Assembly (NCBI GenBank): GCA_041660925.1
Contig: JBAZVI010000010.1
Coordinates: 47,054 to 111,053, forward strand
Direction of reading: 5' to 3'
Length of the DNA stretch: 64,000 nucleotides
Origin: Elusimicrobiota bacterium
GTDB taxonomy: Bacteria; Elusimicrobiota; Elusimicrobia; UBA1565
The position numbers and the translations under genes were made by a program. Of this stretch, positions 26,778-35,793 are shown one piece after another. Within the stretch, counting starts at the first letter, position 1. Every line of letters starts with the position of its first letter. The notes under the pieces were generated by a model. That model was not told the DNA's origin and ran no database searches. It was given only the letters and a program-made list of their open reading frames with translations.

Positions 26778-28832
26778 ATGAAGCCGCGCGTCCTCCTCCT
26801 CAGCCCCGACAAGGCCCTCGCCGAGGCCTGCGCCAAGACCTGCGAGGTCCGCGGCGCGCTCTTCGAGGCCGCCGCCGACGCGGCGACCGCTCGGCGGCTG
26901 TGGCAGAAGGAGGATTCGAAGCTCGTGGGCGTGCTCGCGGACGCGGCGGGCATGCGTCTGGAGGACCGCCGCGCGCTCATCGGGCTGCACATGGAGCCGG
27001 GCGCGCCCCCGCTCGCGCTGCTCGAGCCGCCCGTCGTCCCCGACCCCATGGCGCCGACGGAATCGGTGCAGACGCTGCGCTGGCCCATCGAGCAGTCCAC
27101 GCTCGACGCCCTGCGCGGGCTCGACGCCGTCCCGACGCTCTTCCTCACCGACCCGACGCTCCATGTGACGGGGATGCTCCAGGCCCGCCTCCAGTCGGTC
27201 GGCCTGCAGACCCTCATCATGGAGACCGTCATCGGCGTCGGCGAGGTCCTCAAGCAGTCGGCCGCGGCGATGCCGGAGAAGCCGACCGAGAAGGGCGGAG
27301 GGGTCTTCGCGCGGCTCATGGGGAACAGGCCCGCGGAGGGCGCCGCCTCCAGCGGCTTCGCGAACTTCGTCGTCGCTCCGTGGAAGGGAGACGTCTTCGA
27401 GGCCGAGGTCGTCGAGTACCGCCTGCGCGCCGAGATCCCCGCGGTGAGGGTCTTCCTCGTCACGGCGATGGGGCCGGTGCACGCGGCCGAGCGCAACCTG
27501 CGCCACAACCGCCCGGCCTTCGTGCCGCGCGGGGACTTCGGCCCGGCGATCGACCTCCTTCTCGGGCGGCCCACCGACGATCCGCGCTCCCAGGGACGCG
27601 TGCTCTACTGCGACAACTTCAAGCCTTCGCTCATCCAGGTCTCCGCCGGGCTCATGGCCGACGGCTACGAGGTCTCGGCGATGATGAAGGCCGAGGAGGC
27701 GCTCGAGGCCGCGCAGACCGACCGCTACCACATCGCGGTCGTCGGCGCCGCCCTCGCCTACGCCCAGCACACCGGCATCGAACTCGCCCAGAAGATGCGC
27801 GAGCACGACCCGGACCTGCGCATGATCCTCATGGTGGACCGCTATCCGCTCAACACGGCCCTGCAGGGGGTCAGCCAGGTCGTCGAGGTCGGCCTCGACG
27901 ACTGCCTCCTCAAGCCCGTCGAGCCCTCGCGGCTCAAGTTCTCGATCTCCCGCGCGCTCGAGCGCCGGCGCCTGCTCCTCGAGAACGCGCGCCTGCTCGA
28001 CGAGCTGAAGCTCACCAACGCCCAGCTCGAGCAGCTCAACAGCTTCCAGAACAAGTTCTTCGCCACGGTGGCCCACGACGTCAAGAACCCGCTGACCGCC
28101 ATCCGCGGCTACGCCGAGCTCCTCTCCTGGAAGATCAAGGAGGCGGAGCTGCTCAAGTGCGTGAACCACATCATGTCCTCCTCGAAGACGCTCGAGGCCC
28201 TCATCAGCGACCTCGTCGACTTCGCCGCCATCGAGTCCGGCAAGCTGCGCGTGAACGTACAGGAGATGGACCTCGCGGCGGTGGTCGCCGAGGTCCGCTC
28301 GCGCGTGCAGGTCGTCGCCGACAAGCGCCAGATCGAGTTCCAGGTCAGCGTCCCCGACGACCTCCCCAAGTTCAACGGCGACCCGCTGCGCGTCGGCCAG
28401 GTCATCCAGAACCTCTGCACGAACGCCATCCAGTACACCCCGGAGAAGGGGAAGGTCTACCTTCACGTGCAGCGCTCGGCCGCGGTCGTCACGGTGAGCG
28501 TCCGCGACACCGGCATCGGCATCTCGAAAGAGGACCTGCCCAAGATCTTCAACCGCTTCTTCCAGGCCCAGAACGCCCAGCAGATGCGCCGGGCCGGCTT
28601 CGGCCTGGGACTCAAGATCGCGCAGGAGATCGTCAAGGCGCACGGCGGCGGCATGGGCGTGGATTCCGAGCTCGGCAAGGGCTCGGTCTTCTACTTCACC
28701 CTCCCCGTCCCGACCGCGCCGGCGGGGACCGCCGCGACCCCGCCGCCCATGCCGGGCGCCGCGCCGGGGCTCCCGACGTTCGGCGGCCCGTACACGCCTC
28801 CGCCGCAGAAGCCGCCGCCGACGAAGCTCTGA
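26778..28832 (+). CDS. Hybrid sensor histidine kinase with N-terminal receiver-like domains
   Basis: This 684-residue protein begins with two or three degenerate receiver-like folds (MKPRVLLLSPDKALAEA; a long variable region; GRVLYCDNFKPSLIQVSAGL near 274, with KPVEP near 378). A coiled coil follows, then HisKA (AHDVKNPL) and HATPase (QNLCTNAIQY, DTGIGI, GFGLGLKIA), all with canonical residues. The tail is a proline-rich linker of about 35 residues. No membrane segment is present, so it senses a cytoplasmic signal or receives phosphoryl groups. It starts four bases after the tryptophanase stop, suggesting co-transcription. Confidence 0.85.
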   Translation: MKPRVLLLSPDKALAEACAKTCEVRGALFEAAADAATARRLWQKEDSKLVGVLADAAGMRLEDRRALIGLHMEPGAPPLALLEPPVVPDPMAPTESVQTLRWPIEQSTLDALRGLDAVPTLFLTDPTLHVTGMLQARLQSVGLQTLIMETVIGVGEVLKQSAAAMPEKPTEKGGGVFARLMGNRPAEGAASSGFANFVVAPWKGDVFEAEVVEYRLRAEIPAVRVFLVTAMGPVHAAERNLRHNRPAFVPRGDFGPAIDLLLGRPTDDPRSQGRVLYCDNFKPSLIQVSAGLMADGYEVSAMMKAEEALEAAQTDRYHIAVVGAALAYAQHTGIELAQKMREHDPDLRMILMVDRYPLNTALQGVSQVVEVGLDDCLLKPVEPSRLKFSISRALERRRLLLENARLLDELKLTNAQLEQLNSFQNKFFATVAHDVKNPLTAIRGYAELLSWKIKEAELLKCVNHIMSSSKTLEALISDLVDFAAIESGKLRVNVQEMDLAAVVAEVRSRVQVVADKRQIEFQVSVPDDLPKFNGDPLRVGQVIQNLCTNAIQYTPEKGKVYLHVQRSAAVVTVSVRDTGIGISKEDLPKIFNRFFQAQNAQQMRRAGFGLGLKIAQEIVKAHGGGMGVDSELGKGSVFYFTLPVPTAPAGTAATPPPMPGAAPGLPTFGGPYTPPPQKPPPTKL

Positions 28833-28884
28833 CCGGGTCGGGGAGCCTCGGCGGACGAGGGGAGGCTGGGATTTCCGAACCTGC

Positions 28885-30891
28885 ATGAGAGACTGCTCGT
28901 CGCTCAAGAAGCTCCTTCCGGGCCGCGCCTTCGACGGTGAGGCCGACCTCCTGACCTATTCCTACGACGCGGCGCTCGAGCGCGCCCGGCCGGACGCCGT
29001 GGTCCTCGCCGAGAGCGTCGAGGACGTGCGCGCGGCCGTGCGCTGGTGTTCGGAGAACCGCGTCCCCTACGTCGCCCGCGGCGCCGGGACCAACCTCAGC
29101 GGCGGCTGCGCTCCCCTGCGGGGCGGGGTCGTGGTCTCGACGGCCCGCTTGAAGCGGATCGTCTCCGTGGACACGCGCGAGGGCTCCGTCGTCGTCGAGC
29201 CGGGGGTCGTCAACCTCGACTTGCAGAAGCGTCTGGAGGCCTGCGGCTGGTTCTACGCGCCCGACCCCGCCTCCTACAAGGTCTGCACGCTGGGGGGGAA
29301 CCTCGGCGAGAACGCCGGCGGCCCGCGCTGCCTCAAGTACGGCGTCACGACCAACCACCTGCGAGCGCTCGACGTCGTCATGCCCGACGGCGCGCTCGAG
29401 CATCTCGACCTCAAGGACCCCGGACTGGAGCTCGCGAGCCTGCTCTGCGGCTCCGAGGGCACGCTCGGCGTCATCACGAAGGCCTGGCTCGACATCACGC
29501 CGATGCCGACCTCCATCGCGACCCTGCTCGTCGCCTTCAAGTCGCTCGAGGACGCGATGGCCTGCGTCGCCGGGACCATCGCCGCGGGCGTGCTCCCGCG
29601 CGTCATGGAGGCCATGGACCGGCTCACCGTCGATTCCATCGAGGCGTACGTTCCCGCGGGCTACCCGCGCGCCGAGGCCGTCCTGCTCATCGAGCTCGAG
29701 GGCGCGGGCCGCGTGCTCGAGGCCGAACTCGAGAAGGTGTCGGAGCTCTGCCGCCGCCACGGCGCGACCGAGATGAGGACGGCGAAGGACGAGGCCGAGC
29801 GCGAGCGTCTGTGGGAAGGCCGGCGCAGCGCCTACGCGGCGCTCGCGCGCCTTGCGCCCAACGTCTCGGTCGAGGACGGCGTCGTGCCGCGCAGCCGCCT
29901 GCCCGAGGCCGCGCGCCGCACCCGCGAGATCTGCGCGTCGTACAAGGCCGAGGCGGGCCTGCTCTTCCATGCCGGCGACGGGAACCTCCATCCCAACGTC
30001 ATCTTCGACGAGCGCGACCGCGCCCAGACCGAGCGGGTGCGCCGCGCCGGGCGCGAGGTCCTGCGCGCCTGCGTCGAGCTCGGCGGCTCCATCTCGGGCG
30101 AGCACGGCATCGGCGCCGAGAAGCGCGCCGCGATGACCTGGCTCTTCAGCCCCGAGACCCTGACGCTCTTCCGCCGCGTCAAGGAGGCGCTCGACCCCGA
30201 GGGGCTCGCGAACCCGGACAAGCTCCTGCCCCTGCCGGGCGAGGTCCTGGAGGGCGAGCCGCGCCCGAAGGCCCGGCCGCTCTCTCCCGCCGCGCAGGCC
30301 CTCGTCGACGCGGTGCGCGAGCGCGTCCGCGCGAAGCGGCCCTTCTCCGTCTTCGGCTCCCGCACCCGCCTTCCCGGCGAGGTCGCCGCCGTCCATAAGG
30401 CCGGCGCGCTCACGACGCGCGGGCTCGACGCGGTCCTCGAACTCGAACGCGCGGACTTCGTCGCCGTCGTCGAGGCGGGCATCCCGGTCCGGGAGCTGCG
30501 CCGGCGCCTGGAGGCCGAAGGCCTCTACGCGCCCCTGCCCGAGGACGGCGGGACGCTCGGCGGCGCCCTCATGACGAAGGCGCACCCGCCGCTGCGCGAC
30601 GCGCTGCTGGGCCTGCGCGTGCTGCTCGCCGACGGCTCCGTCTGCGAGCTGGGCGCCAAGGTCGTCAAGAACGTGGCCGGCTACGACGTGCCGCGCCTGC
30701 TCCTCGGCTCCTGGGGGACGCTCGCCGTGGTCCTCGAGGTCACGCTGAAGCTCTCCGCGATCCGTCCGCTCGGGCCCGCCGCCGCCGAGGCCCCGCGGCC
30801 GCCGCGCATGGGCTCCTGGCATCGCCGCCTCAAGCACGGGCTCGACCCGCACGCCCTGCTCAATCCCTGGTACGCGCAACGCTATGGGTAG
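28885..30891 (+). CDS. glcD: Glycolate oxidase GlcD-GlcE fusion, FAD-binding
   Basis: This 668-residue protein joins a complete GlcD-like FAD oxidase (1-455: PYVARGAGTNLSGG, GGNLGENAGGPRCLKYG, HAGDGNLHPN, SGEHGIGAEKR) to a second FAD-binding-4 domain resembling GlcE (about 470-640: DAVLELERADFVAVVEAG, KVVKNVAGYDVPRLLLGSWG). In E. coli these are separate subunits of membrane-linked glycolate oxidase, which makes glyoxylate. Only about 134 bases separate it from glcF. A related D-lactate dehydrogenase function cannot be excluded. Confidence 0.85.
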   Translation: MRDCSSLKKLLPGRAFDGEADLLTYSYDAALERARPDAVVLAESVEDVRAAVRWCSENRVPYVARGAGTNLSGGCAPLRGGVVVSTARLKRIVSVDTREGSVVVEPGVVNLDLQKRLEACGWFYAPDPASYKVCTLGGNLGENAGGPRCLKYGVTTNHLRALDVVMPDGALEHLDLKDPGLELASLLCGSEGTLGVITKAWLDITPMPTSIATLLVAFKSLEDAMACVAGTIAAGVLPRVMEAMDRLTVDSIEAYVPAGYPRAEAVLLIELEGAGRVLEAELEKVSELCRRHGATEMRTAKDEAERERLWEGRRSAYAALARLAPNVSVEDGVVPRSRLPEAARRTREICASYKAEAGLLFHAGDGNLHPNVIFDERDRAQTERVRRAGREVLRACVELGGSISGEHGIGAEKRAAMTWLFSPETLTLFRRVKEALDPEGLANPDKLLPLPGEVLEGEPRPKARPLSPAAQALVDAVRERVRAKRPFSVFGSRTRLPGEVAAVHKAGALTTRGLDAVLELERADFVAVVEAGIPVRELRRRLEAEGLYAPLPEDGGTLGGALMTKAHPPLRDALLGLRVLLADGSVCELGAKVVKNVAGYDVPRLLLGSWGTLAVVLEVTLKLSAIRPLGPAAAEAPRPPRMGSWHRRLKHGLDPHALLNPWYAQRYG

Positions 30892-31025
30892 AGGAAGATC
30901 TTTTATGAAGCAGCGATCCTCCCTCTCCCTGCCCACGCCGCCGCCTTCGGCGCCGGGATCGCACGCGGTAAGGAATCTGATAGTGCGAACTCCCGAAGGG
31001 GGAGGCAACAGGGGACGCATCCCCC

Positions 31026-32315
31026 ATGTCTGAACAGCTCGGGAAGCTCCTCACCTCCCTAGGGGAACGGTCGGATTACGACGCGGTCAGCCAGTGCAGC
31101 CGCTGCGGCTACTGCGAACAGGCCTGCCCCACCTACGTCGCCTCCGGGCGCGAGGCGTACTCGGCGCGCGGACGCAATCAGCTCGTGCGCCTCATGCTGG
31201 AGGGGAAGGTCGAGCGTACGGCTTGCGCGCAGGAGGCTTTCTCGACCTGCCTGCTCTGCGGGGCGTGCACGGAGGTCTGTCCCGCGCACGTGCCGACCGC
31301 CGACATCGTGCTCGAGGGCCGGCGCGAGCTCGCGGGGAGCGCGCCGGGCTGGCTCTGGAAGGGGCTCTCGGCGCTCCTGCTCGGGCCGCGCGTCCGCCTC
31401 GAGCGGGTCCTGGGGCTCGCCTACTTCTTCAAGCGCCTGGGCTTCTCGCGGCTGGCGGGGCGCCTCGGGCTGCTGCGCCTCCTCGGCCTGCGCGCTCTCG
31501 AGGAGGCCGACCGGCACGTCGAAGAGGTCCCCGACTCCCTGTTGGGCCCGCTCCTGCGCGCGGACCCCGAGCTCGCCCCGCGCGCCGACGCGAGACACCA
31601 CTATTTCGCCTCCTGCGGCCCGGACTTCCTTTTCCCGCGCGTGGGCCTGGCGACGACGAGGATCCTCAAGACCCTCGGGCCCGCCGACTACCGGGGGAAC
31701 CCCTGCTGCGGCCTGCTCGCCTACAACTACGGCGACCTGGCCACGGCCCGGGAGCTCGCGCGCCGCAACATCGTCCTCTTCGAACAGGCGGACGACGGGG
31801 CGCCGGTCGTCGCGGACTGCTCCTCCTGCGCGGCTTTCCTCAAAAGCTACCCTCAGCTCTTCCTCGATGACGCCGAGTGGCGGCCGCGCGCCGAGCGCTT
31901 CGCCGGGAGCGTGCTCGACGCCGTCGAGCTCGAGCCCTCGCTGCCCCCGCGGACGCTGAAGGGGACCCTCGCCTTCCACGATTCCTGCCGGGCGAGCCAC
32001 GGGCAGGGCCTGCGCGCGCAGCCGCGCCGCGTCCTCGCGCCGGCGGCGGAGGCGGTCCGCGAGATGCCGGATTCCGACGTCTGCTGCGGGGGCGCCGGCC
32101 TCTTCGCCTTCAAGCATCCCGAGCTCTCGGAGAAGCTCCTGCTGCGCAAGGTCTCGGCCGCCGCGCACGTCCAGGCGCGCGTCGTGAGCGCGTCGGGGAC
32201 CTCGTGCCTGCTCCAGCTTGCGCGGGGACTGAGGAAGTATTATCCTGAGGCACGGGTCGCACACTGGTCGGAACTGGTCTGCGAAGCGCTGGATATGGAT
32301 AAAGCTCATGGGTAG
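31026..32315 (+). CDS. glcF: Glycolate oxidase iron-sulfur subunit
   Basis: This 429-residue protein has two ferredoxin-type clusters (CSRCGYCEQACP, Cys24-Cys34; CLLCGACTEVCP, Cys75-Cys85) and C-terminal CCG-type domains (NPCCGLLAYNYGD, DCSSCAAF, DVCCGGAGLF), the layout of GlcF and related heterodisulfide-reductase-like subunits. It would pass electrons from the FAD subunit to quinone. No good Shine-Dalgarno precedes the ATG. The 134-base gap from glcD/E holds a GCGATCC/GGATCGC stem and a GC-rich segment resembling sequence near 18540. Confidence 0.85.
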   Translation: MSEQLGKLLTSLGERSDYDAVSQCSRCGYCEQACPTYVASGREAYSARGRNQLVRLMLEGKVERTACAQEAFSTCLLCGACTEVCPAHVPTADIVLEGRRELAGSAPGWLWKGLSALLLGPRVRLERVLGLAYFFKRLGFSRLAGRLGLLRLLGLRALEEADRHVEEVPDSLLGPLLRADPELAPRADARHHYFASCGPDFLFPRVGLATTRILKTLGPADYRGNPCCGLLAYNYGDLATARELARRNIVLFEQADDGAPVVADCSSCAAFLKSYPQLFLDDAEWRPRAERFAGSVLDAVELEPSLPPRTLKGTLAFHDSCRASHGQGLRAQPRRVLAPAAEAVREMPDSDVCCGGAGLFAFKHPELSEKLLLRKVSAAAHVQARVVSASGTSCLLQLARGLRKYYPEARVAHWSELVCEALDMDKAHG

Positions 32316-33438
32316 ACGGCAGGAGCTCGAGCGCAGACAGATGCTGCTGGCGCGCTTCGGCCGCCGCATCGCGACCGAGACGCGCATCGACAGCCTCCTC
32401 ACCATCATCGCCGAGGAGGTCCGCCACATCCTCGGCGCCGACCGCTGCTCCGTCTTCCTCATCGACAACGAGAAGAACGAGCTCTGGACCAAGGTCGCCC
32501 TCGGCGTCGGCGAGAAGGTCCTGCGCATCCCCATGGGCCAGGGCATCGCCGGCTTCGTCGCCAAGACCGGCTCGGCCGTCAACATCCGCGATGCCTACCG
32601 CGACCGCCGCTTCACCCAGGACCTCGACCGCCTCACGGGCTATCAGACCAAGAGCCTGCTCGCCGTCCCGCTCAAGGACCGCGAAGGCCGCGGGCTCGGC
32701 GTCTTCGAGGTGCTCAACAAGGCCAAGGGCCCCTTCAACGACGAGGACGAGGGCTTCCTCCGCATACTCGCCACCATCGCCTCCTCCTCCATCGAGAACG
32801 CGCGGCTCTACGAGAACCTGCGCCGCTCGCACCTCGAGACCATCTACCGGCTGGCCATGGTTGCGGAATACCGCGACCAGCAGGACACCGCCTCGCACCT
32901 GCGGCGCATCTCCAAGTACACGGCCATCGTGGCCGCCCAGCTCGGCCTCGCCTACGACCTCGTCGAAGACCTCCGCTACGCGAGCCCGCTGCACGACATC
33001 GGCAAGGTCGCCATCCCGGACGCCATCCTGCTGAAGCCGGGCAAGCTCACCCCCGACGAGTACGAGGAGATGAAGAAGCACCCCGTCTACGGGGCGCGCA
33101 TGCTCGAGGGCGCCGAGTCGCGGCTCCTCAAGCTCGCGCGCAACATCGCGCTCGCGCACCACGAGCACTGGGACGGCACCGGCTACCCGCACGGGCTCAA
33201 GGGCGAAGAGATCCCGCTCGAGGCCCGCATCGTCTCCGTCGTGGACGTCTTCGACGCCCTCACGACCCGCCGCGTTTACAAGGGCGCCTGGACGATGGAC
33301 GAGACCTTCAAGTACATGATGGACCAGTCCGGCCGCCTCTTCGACCCCTCCGTCGTCGAATCCTTCCTCAAGGCCCGCGACCAGGTCAGCGAGCTCTGCC
33401 TCGACGAGCGGGCCAAGGGCGTCGAAGCCCGGGTATAG
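32308..33438 (+). CDS. GAF domain HD-GYP protein, putative cyclic-di-GMP phosphodiesterase
   Basis: This 376-residue protein has an N-terminal GAF sensor domain (about 20-175, ADRCSVFLIDNEKNELWTKV) and an HD-GYP domain: His229-Asp230 in LHDIGKVAIPD and HHEHWDGTGYP with the GYP at 292-294, followed by GEEIPLEARI. All metal-ligand motifs are present, so it should hydrolyse cyclic di-GMP or a related dinucleotide. It overlaps the glcF stop by 8 bases. Confidence 0.87.
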   Translation: MGRRQELERRQMLLARFGRRIATETRIDSLLTIIAEEVRHILGADRCSVFLIDNEKNELWTKVALGVGEKVLRIPMGQGIAGFVAKTGSAVNIRDAYRDRRFTQDLDRLTGYQTKSLLAVPLKDREGRGLGVFEVLNKAKGPFNDEDEGFLRILATIASSSIENARLYENLRRSHLETIYRLAMVAEYRDQQDTASHLRRISKYTAIVAAQLGLAYDLVEDLRYASPLHDIGKVAIPDAILLKPGKLTPDEYEEMKKHPVYGARMLEGAESRLLKLARNIALAHHEHWDGTGYPHGLKGEEIPLEARIVSVVDVFDALTTRRVYKGAWTMDETFKYMMDQSGRLFDPSVVESFLKARDQVSELCLDERAKGVEARV

Positions 33439-33495
33439 TCGGGCCATTTCCGTTTTTGCTAATATAACCCCCGTCGCACCCAGGCCGTTCTTTCT

Positions 33496-33569
33496 GCGGG
33501 CGTGGTTCAATGGTAGAACGCTACCTTGCCAAGGTAGAGACGGCGGTTCGATTCCGCTCGCCCGCTCCA
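33496..33569 (+). tRNA. tRNA-Gly (anticodon GCC)
   Basis: The acceptor stem GCGGGCG/CGCCCGC (33496-33502, 33559-33565), D arm GTTCAATGGTAGAAC, anticodon loop TTGCCAA between CTACC and GGTAG, T arm with TTCGATT, and an encoded CCA at 33567-33569 make a complete glycine tRNA. Its 3' 48 bases are duplicated at 50467-50514, marking the left edge of a possible island. Confidence 0.95.
33522..33569 (+). repeat. Left direct repeat (attL-like) within tRNA-Gly
   Basis: These 48 bases, from the anticodon stem to the CCA, are repeated exactly at 50467-50514. Such 3'-end duplications are the usual trace of site-specific integration into a tRNA gene. Confidence 0.8.
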
Positions 33570-33618
33570 GTTTAAGCACGAAGGGCTCCGCGTAAGCGGG
33601 GCCCTTCGTGCTTAAACT
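33569..33618 (+). terminator. 23-bp hairpin with GTAA tetraloop after tRNA-Gly
   Basis: Arms 33569-33591 and 33596-33618 pair along their length (one T-G) and close on GTAA, a GNRA tetraloop. There is no T-tract. It probably ends the tRNA transcript or guides its processing. A similar hairpin follows the tRNA fragment at 50515. Confidence 0.65.
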
Positions 33619-33704
33619 GGTCTGGATGTCCGGAATCGAACCGCTTTCCTCCCAGGGGAGGTTACAGTGCGGCGCGACCGACTGCCCGCGCGCCGACACG
33701 CCAT

Positions 33705-33832
33705 AGGAGGGGGGCGGGCCCCCCTCCTGTGGGGAGCCGCCGAGCCGCGCCCACGCTAGTGACTATTCCTCTGCGCGGCGAGGGCACCTGCGGCCCTCCT
33801 GCCCGATTATCGATCGGGCGAGAGGCCGCAGG
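33705..33832. repeat. Strong hairpins near the left island junction
   Basis: AGGAGGGGGGC/GCCCCCCTCCT (33705-33728) is an almost loopless palindrome. CCTGCGGCC/GGCCGCAGG (33787-33832) encloses GCCCGAT/ATCGGGC. No open frame is convincing in 33570-33895; these structures and the tRNA remnants are all that I see there. Confidence 0.6.
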
Positions 33833-33846
33833 CGGCGACAGGGGGT

Positions 33847-33869
33847 GGTTCGATTCCGCTCGCCCGCTC
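33847..33869 (+). repeat. Third partial copy of the tRNA-Gly 3' end
   Basis: The 23 bases beginning GGTTCGATTCCGCTCGCC match the T arm and acceptor of tRNA-Gly. It is a further att-like remnant between the intact tRNA and the first island gene. Confidence 0.7.
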
Positions 33870-33895
33870 ATTTAGGGCCCTTCCTCTGTCTGGCG

Positions 33896-34279
33896 ATGAC
33901 GGAGATGGAACTTTTCGAACCCCTCGGCCGTTATCCGAGTATGGGGGATGAACTCGCGCTTGAGGCTCTGGGACGGAAGATCCATGTCCTGCGTGGGCAC
34001 CGGATCATGCTCGATGAGGACCTGGCTCCTCTTTACGGCGTGACAATCAAGCGCCTGAACCAACAGGTACACCGCAATCTGAAGCGGTTCCCCGCGGACT
34101 TCATGTTCCAGCTGGATGCTCCCGAGAGGGATTCTCTAAGGTTGCAGAACGCAACCTTAGAGAGTGGACGCGGACGTTATCGTAAATGGGGCGCCTATTC
34201 AGGGGTGGCGCCCGTTACCCACCACTATTATGGCCCGGTTCGTCGGGATCTCAAGGGCCGAGGTGTTGAGAGTTGTTAA
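33896..34279 (+). pseudogene. ORF6N-domain protein, truncated
   Basis: The 127-residue frame contains the ORF6N signature of phage and island proteins (IHVLRGHRIMLDEDLAPLYG, then KRLNQQVHRNLKRFPADFMF). Family members continue with YAFTEQGVAML and about 60 more residues; here RKWGAYSGVAPVTHHYY departs from the family after about residue 102, consistent with a small deletion and lost 3' end. A perfect 13-bp inverted repeat (TCTCTAAGGTTGC, 34134-34146 against 34152-34164) lies in the coding region. An in-frame GTG at 33845 within the tRNA remnant is an unlikely start. Confidence 0.65.
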
Positions 34280-34391
34280 GGTCCAGCGGGAAATCTGGGT
34301 GTCTGTCTCCCTGATTCTCCGACGGAAGCTCGTCGGAGGCTTTGCGGCTTTATGTTTATTATGTGTGAATGATTACCTTGCAAGATTCCTA

Positions 34392-34420
34392 TTGACACAA
34401 TCTCTGGTTTGCGTTATAAA
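34392..34420 (+). promoter_or_regulatory. Near-consensus sigma-70 promoter with long leader
   Basis: TTGACA (34392-34397), a 17-base spacer and TATAAA (34415-34420) form the best promoter match in the window. The next gene starts at 34692, leaving about 265 bases of leader with no convincing open frame. This and sequence just downstream of the ORF6N remnant make up the gene-free stretch 34280-34691. Confidence 0.6.
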
Positions 34421-34691
34421 CATCAGCGGAAGCTCGGGCGGTCGTGACCGCGGACATGCGCGCGGTCGTGATGGATCGACGCAGACGCACACGGCGCGAA
34501 GCAGCAGCGGACGGCGCCGGGCAGCACATCTTCCGGCCTCAGAGGTGTGGCTTGTTCGCGCCGAGGAACATTACGCCGAATTGTAATTGCACCCCTGCTT
34601 ATTCCTGCGACCGCGGGAATACTACTTCCTCATCTCACTCATTCCGGCAAGTTCATTTCTGGGCCATTAGCTCAGACGGAGATCTCATTCA

Positions 34692-35792
34692 ATGAAGAGT
34701 ATCCTCGGCATTCTCATCGCCATTGTATTGGCGGGCCAATTCGCGAACGTGACATATTCGCAGCAGAATGTTGCAGGCGGATTGTGCGAACGATTAAAAA
34801 TGTATGGCGATGCAAAAACGGATAGAGAGCGTGCCGCGGGGTATAACGGGTTAAGAAGTGCGTCGGTCGATACTCCTAAGGATCTCGCATGTCTTAGGAA
34901 GTCCCTTCTTCAGAAGCAAGCAGATGAAGTGCTTTCGGGTGGTGTTCGAGACCTGGTTTTTAAAATCAATAAGCCAAAAGACCTTGAGCAGTTGATTGAC
35001 GTGGTGGAGAGGGGTCTGCCTCTATTGCGTAAAAGTGCAGGCAAGGAATTGTCAGAGGCCGACGCGGCAGTCTTAGAGAATCAGCAAATGATTATTGTCC
35101 GTGTGATACAAAGGCTTGGGGAGTTGAAGGTTGGGAAGGCAATCCCAATCCTGAGGCAATGTCTCGAGTTCGAGGGGACTGAGCCGGAGGCATCTACCGC
35201 TCTTGCTCTTTTTGGAGACACTACATCATCGTATCCAGCAATGGAGAAGATGGTTCGTGACCTTGAAGATCAGACTCTACAGGCCAAGTGGCCAGAATTA
35301 GCACAGCAGATGATTCGTATTCATGATAAAAGAGCTAAGCCCTATTTATTGAAATTGACTCAGCATGAGGATTTTTACGTTGGTAATTATGCTGCAAGGG
35401 CATTCGTAAACCTGGTCGAAGAGGGGGATTTCGTCGCACTTAAAGGCATGACGAGAAATCCAAATCCGAGTGTGCGTAGTTGTTCTATTCGAGGGATTGG
35501 GAAAATCCAATCTTCGGCGTATGACGACATTCTGGTTGAGATGCTTCGTGAAGATGCGGACGAGAACGTTAGAGCGGAGGCCGCAGATGAATTGGGCCGC
35601 AAGAATGTAAGGAAGGCGATTCCCGATTTAAAGAACGCTTTGAAAAGCAAGGATTTGCGAATACGAGCCAATGCATTCGTTGCGTTATACCTCTTAACGG
35701 GGACAAAATTCGATTTTGAGGGAAGATCGGCCCGAGACGATGATAGGGCGGAGCAAGAGGTTCGGCTTCGCCTGCGCATGGGCAGCAAGTGA
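34692..35792 (+). CDS. Exported HEAT-repeat-like protein
   Basis: This 366-residue protein begins with a signal peptide (MKSILGILIAIVLAGQFANV). From about residue 130 it contains alpha-helical pairs like HEAT/PBS lyase repeats: LGELKVGKAIPILRQCLEF, EDFYVGNYAARAFVNLVEEG, RNPNPSVRSCSIRGIGKI, EDADENVRAEAADELGRKN, KAIPDLKNALKSKDLRIRAN. It is probably a periplasmic protein-binding scaffold. Codon use is AT-richer than in the flanking chromosome. One base separates its stop from the giant gene, so the two are likely co-translated. Confidence 0.7.
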   Translation: MKSILGILIAIVLAGQFANVTYSQQNVAGGLCERLKMYGDAKTDRERAAGYNGLRSASVDTPKDLACLRKSLLQKQADEVLSGGVRDLVFKINKPKDLEQLIDVVERGLPLLRKSAGKELSEADAAVLENQQMIIVRVIQRLGELKVGKAIPILRQCLEFEGTEPEASTALALFGDTTSSYPAMEKMVRDLEDQTLQAKWPELAQQMIRIHDKRAKPYLLKLTQHEDFYVGNYAARAFVNLVEEGDFVALKGMTRNPNPSVRSCSIRGIGKIQSSAYDDILVEMLREDADENVRAEAADELGRKNVRKAIPDLKNALKSKDLRIRANAFVALYLLTGTKFDFEGRSARDDDRAEQEVRLRLRMGSK

Positions 35793-35793
35793 T

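Noticed and set aside
33625..33642. An inverted T-arm-like sequence on the minus strand (and again near 50574) that might indicate convergent tRNA genes.
   Set aside because: The T stems have mismatches and no complete cloverleaf can be built.
34164..34586. A 140-codon frame overlapping the ORF6N remnant as a separate gene or frameshifted continuation.
   Set aside because: Its translation shows no convincing ORF6N C-terminal motif and no other family.
34663..34681. GGGCCATTAGCTCAGACGG looks like the 5' end of an Ile or Ala tRNA.
   Set aside because: No anticodon arm, T arm or matching acceptor strand follows, so it is chance or a tiny remnant.
35716..35793. A more upstream start for the giant protein.
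   Set aside because: It lies inside the HEAT gene and would bury the obvious signal peptide at 35794.
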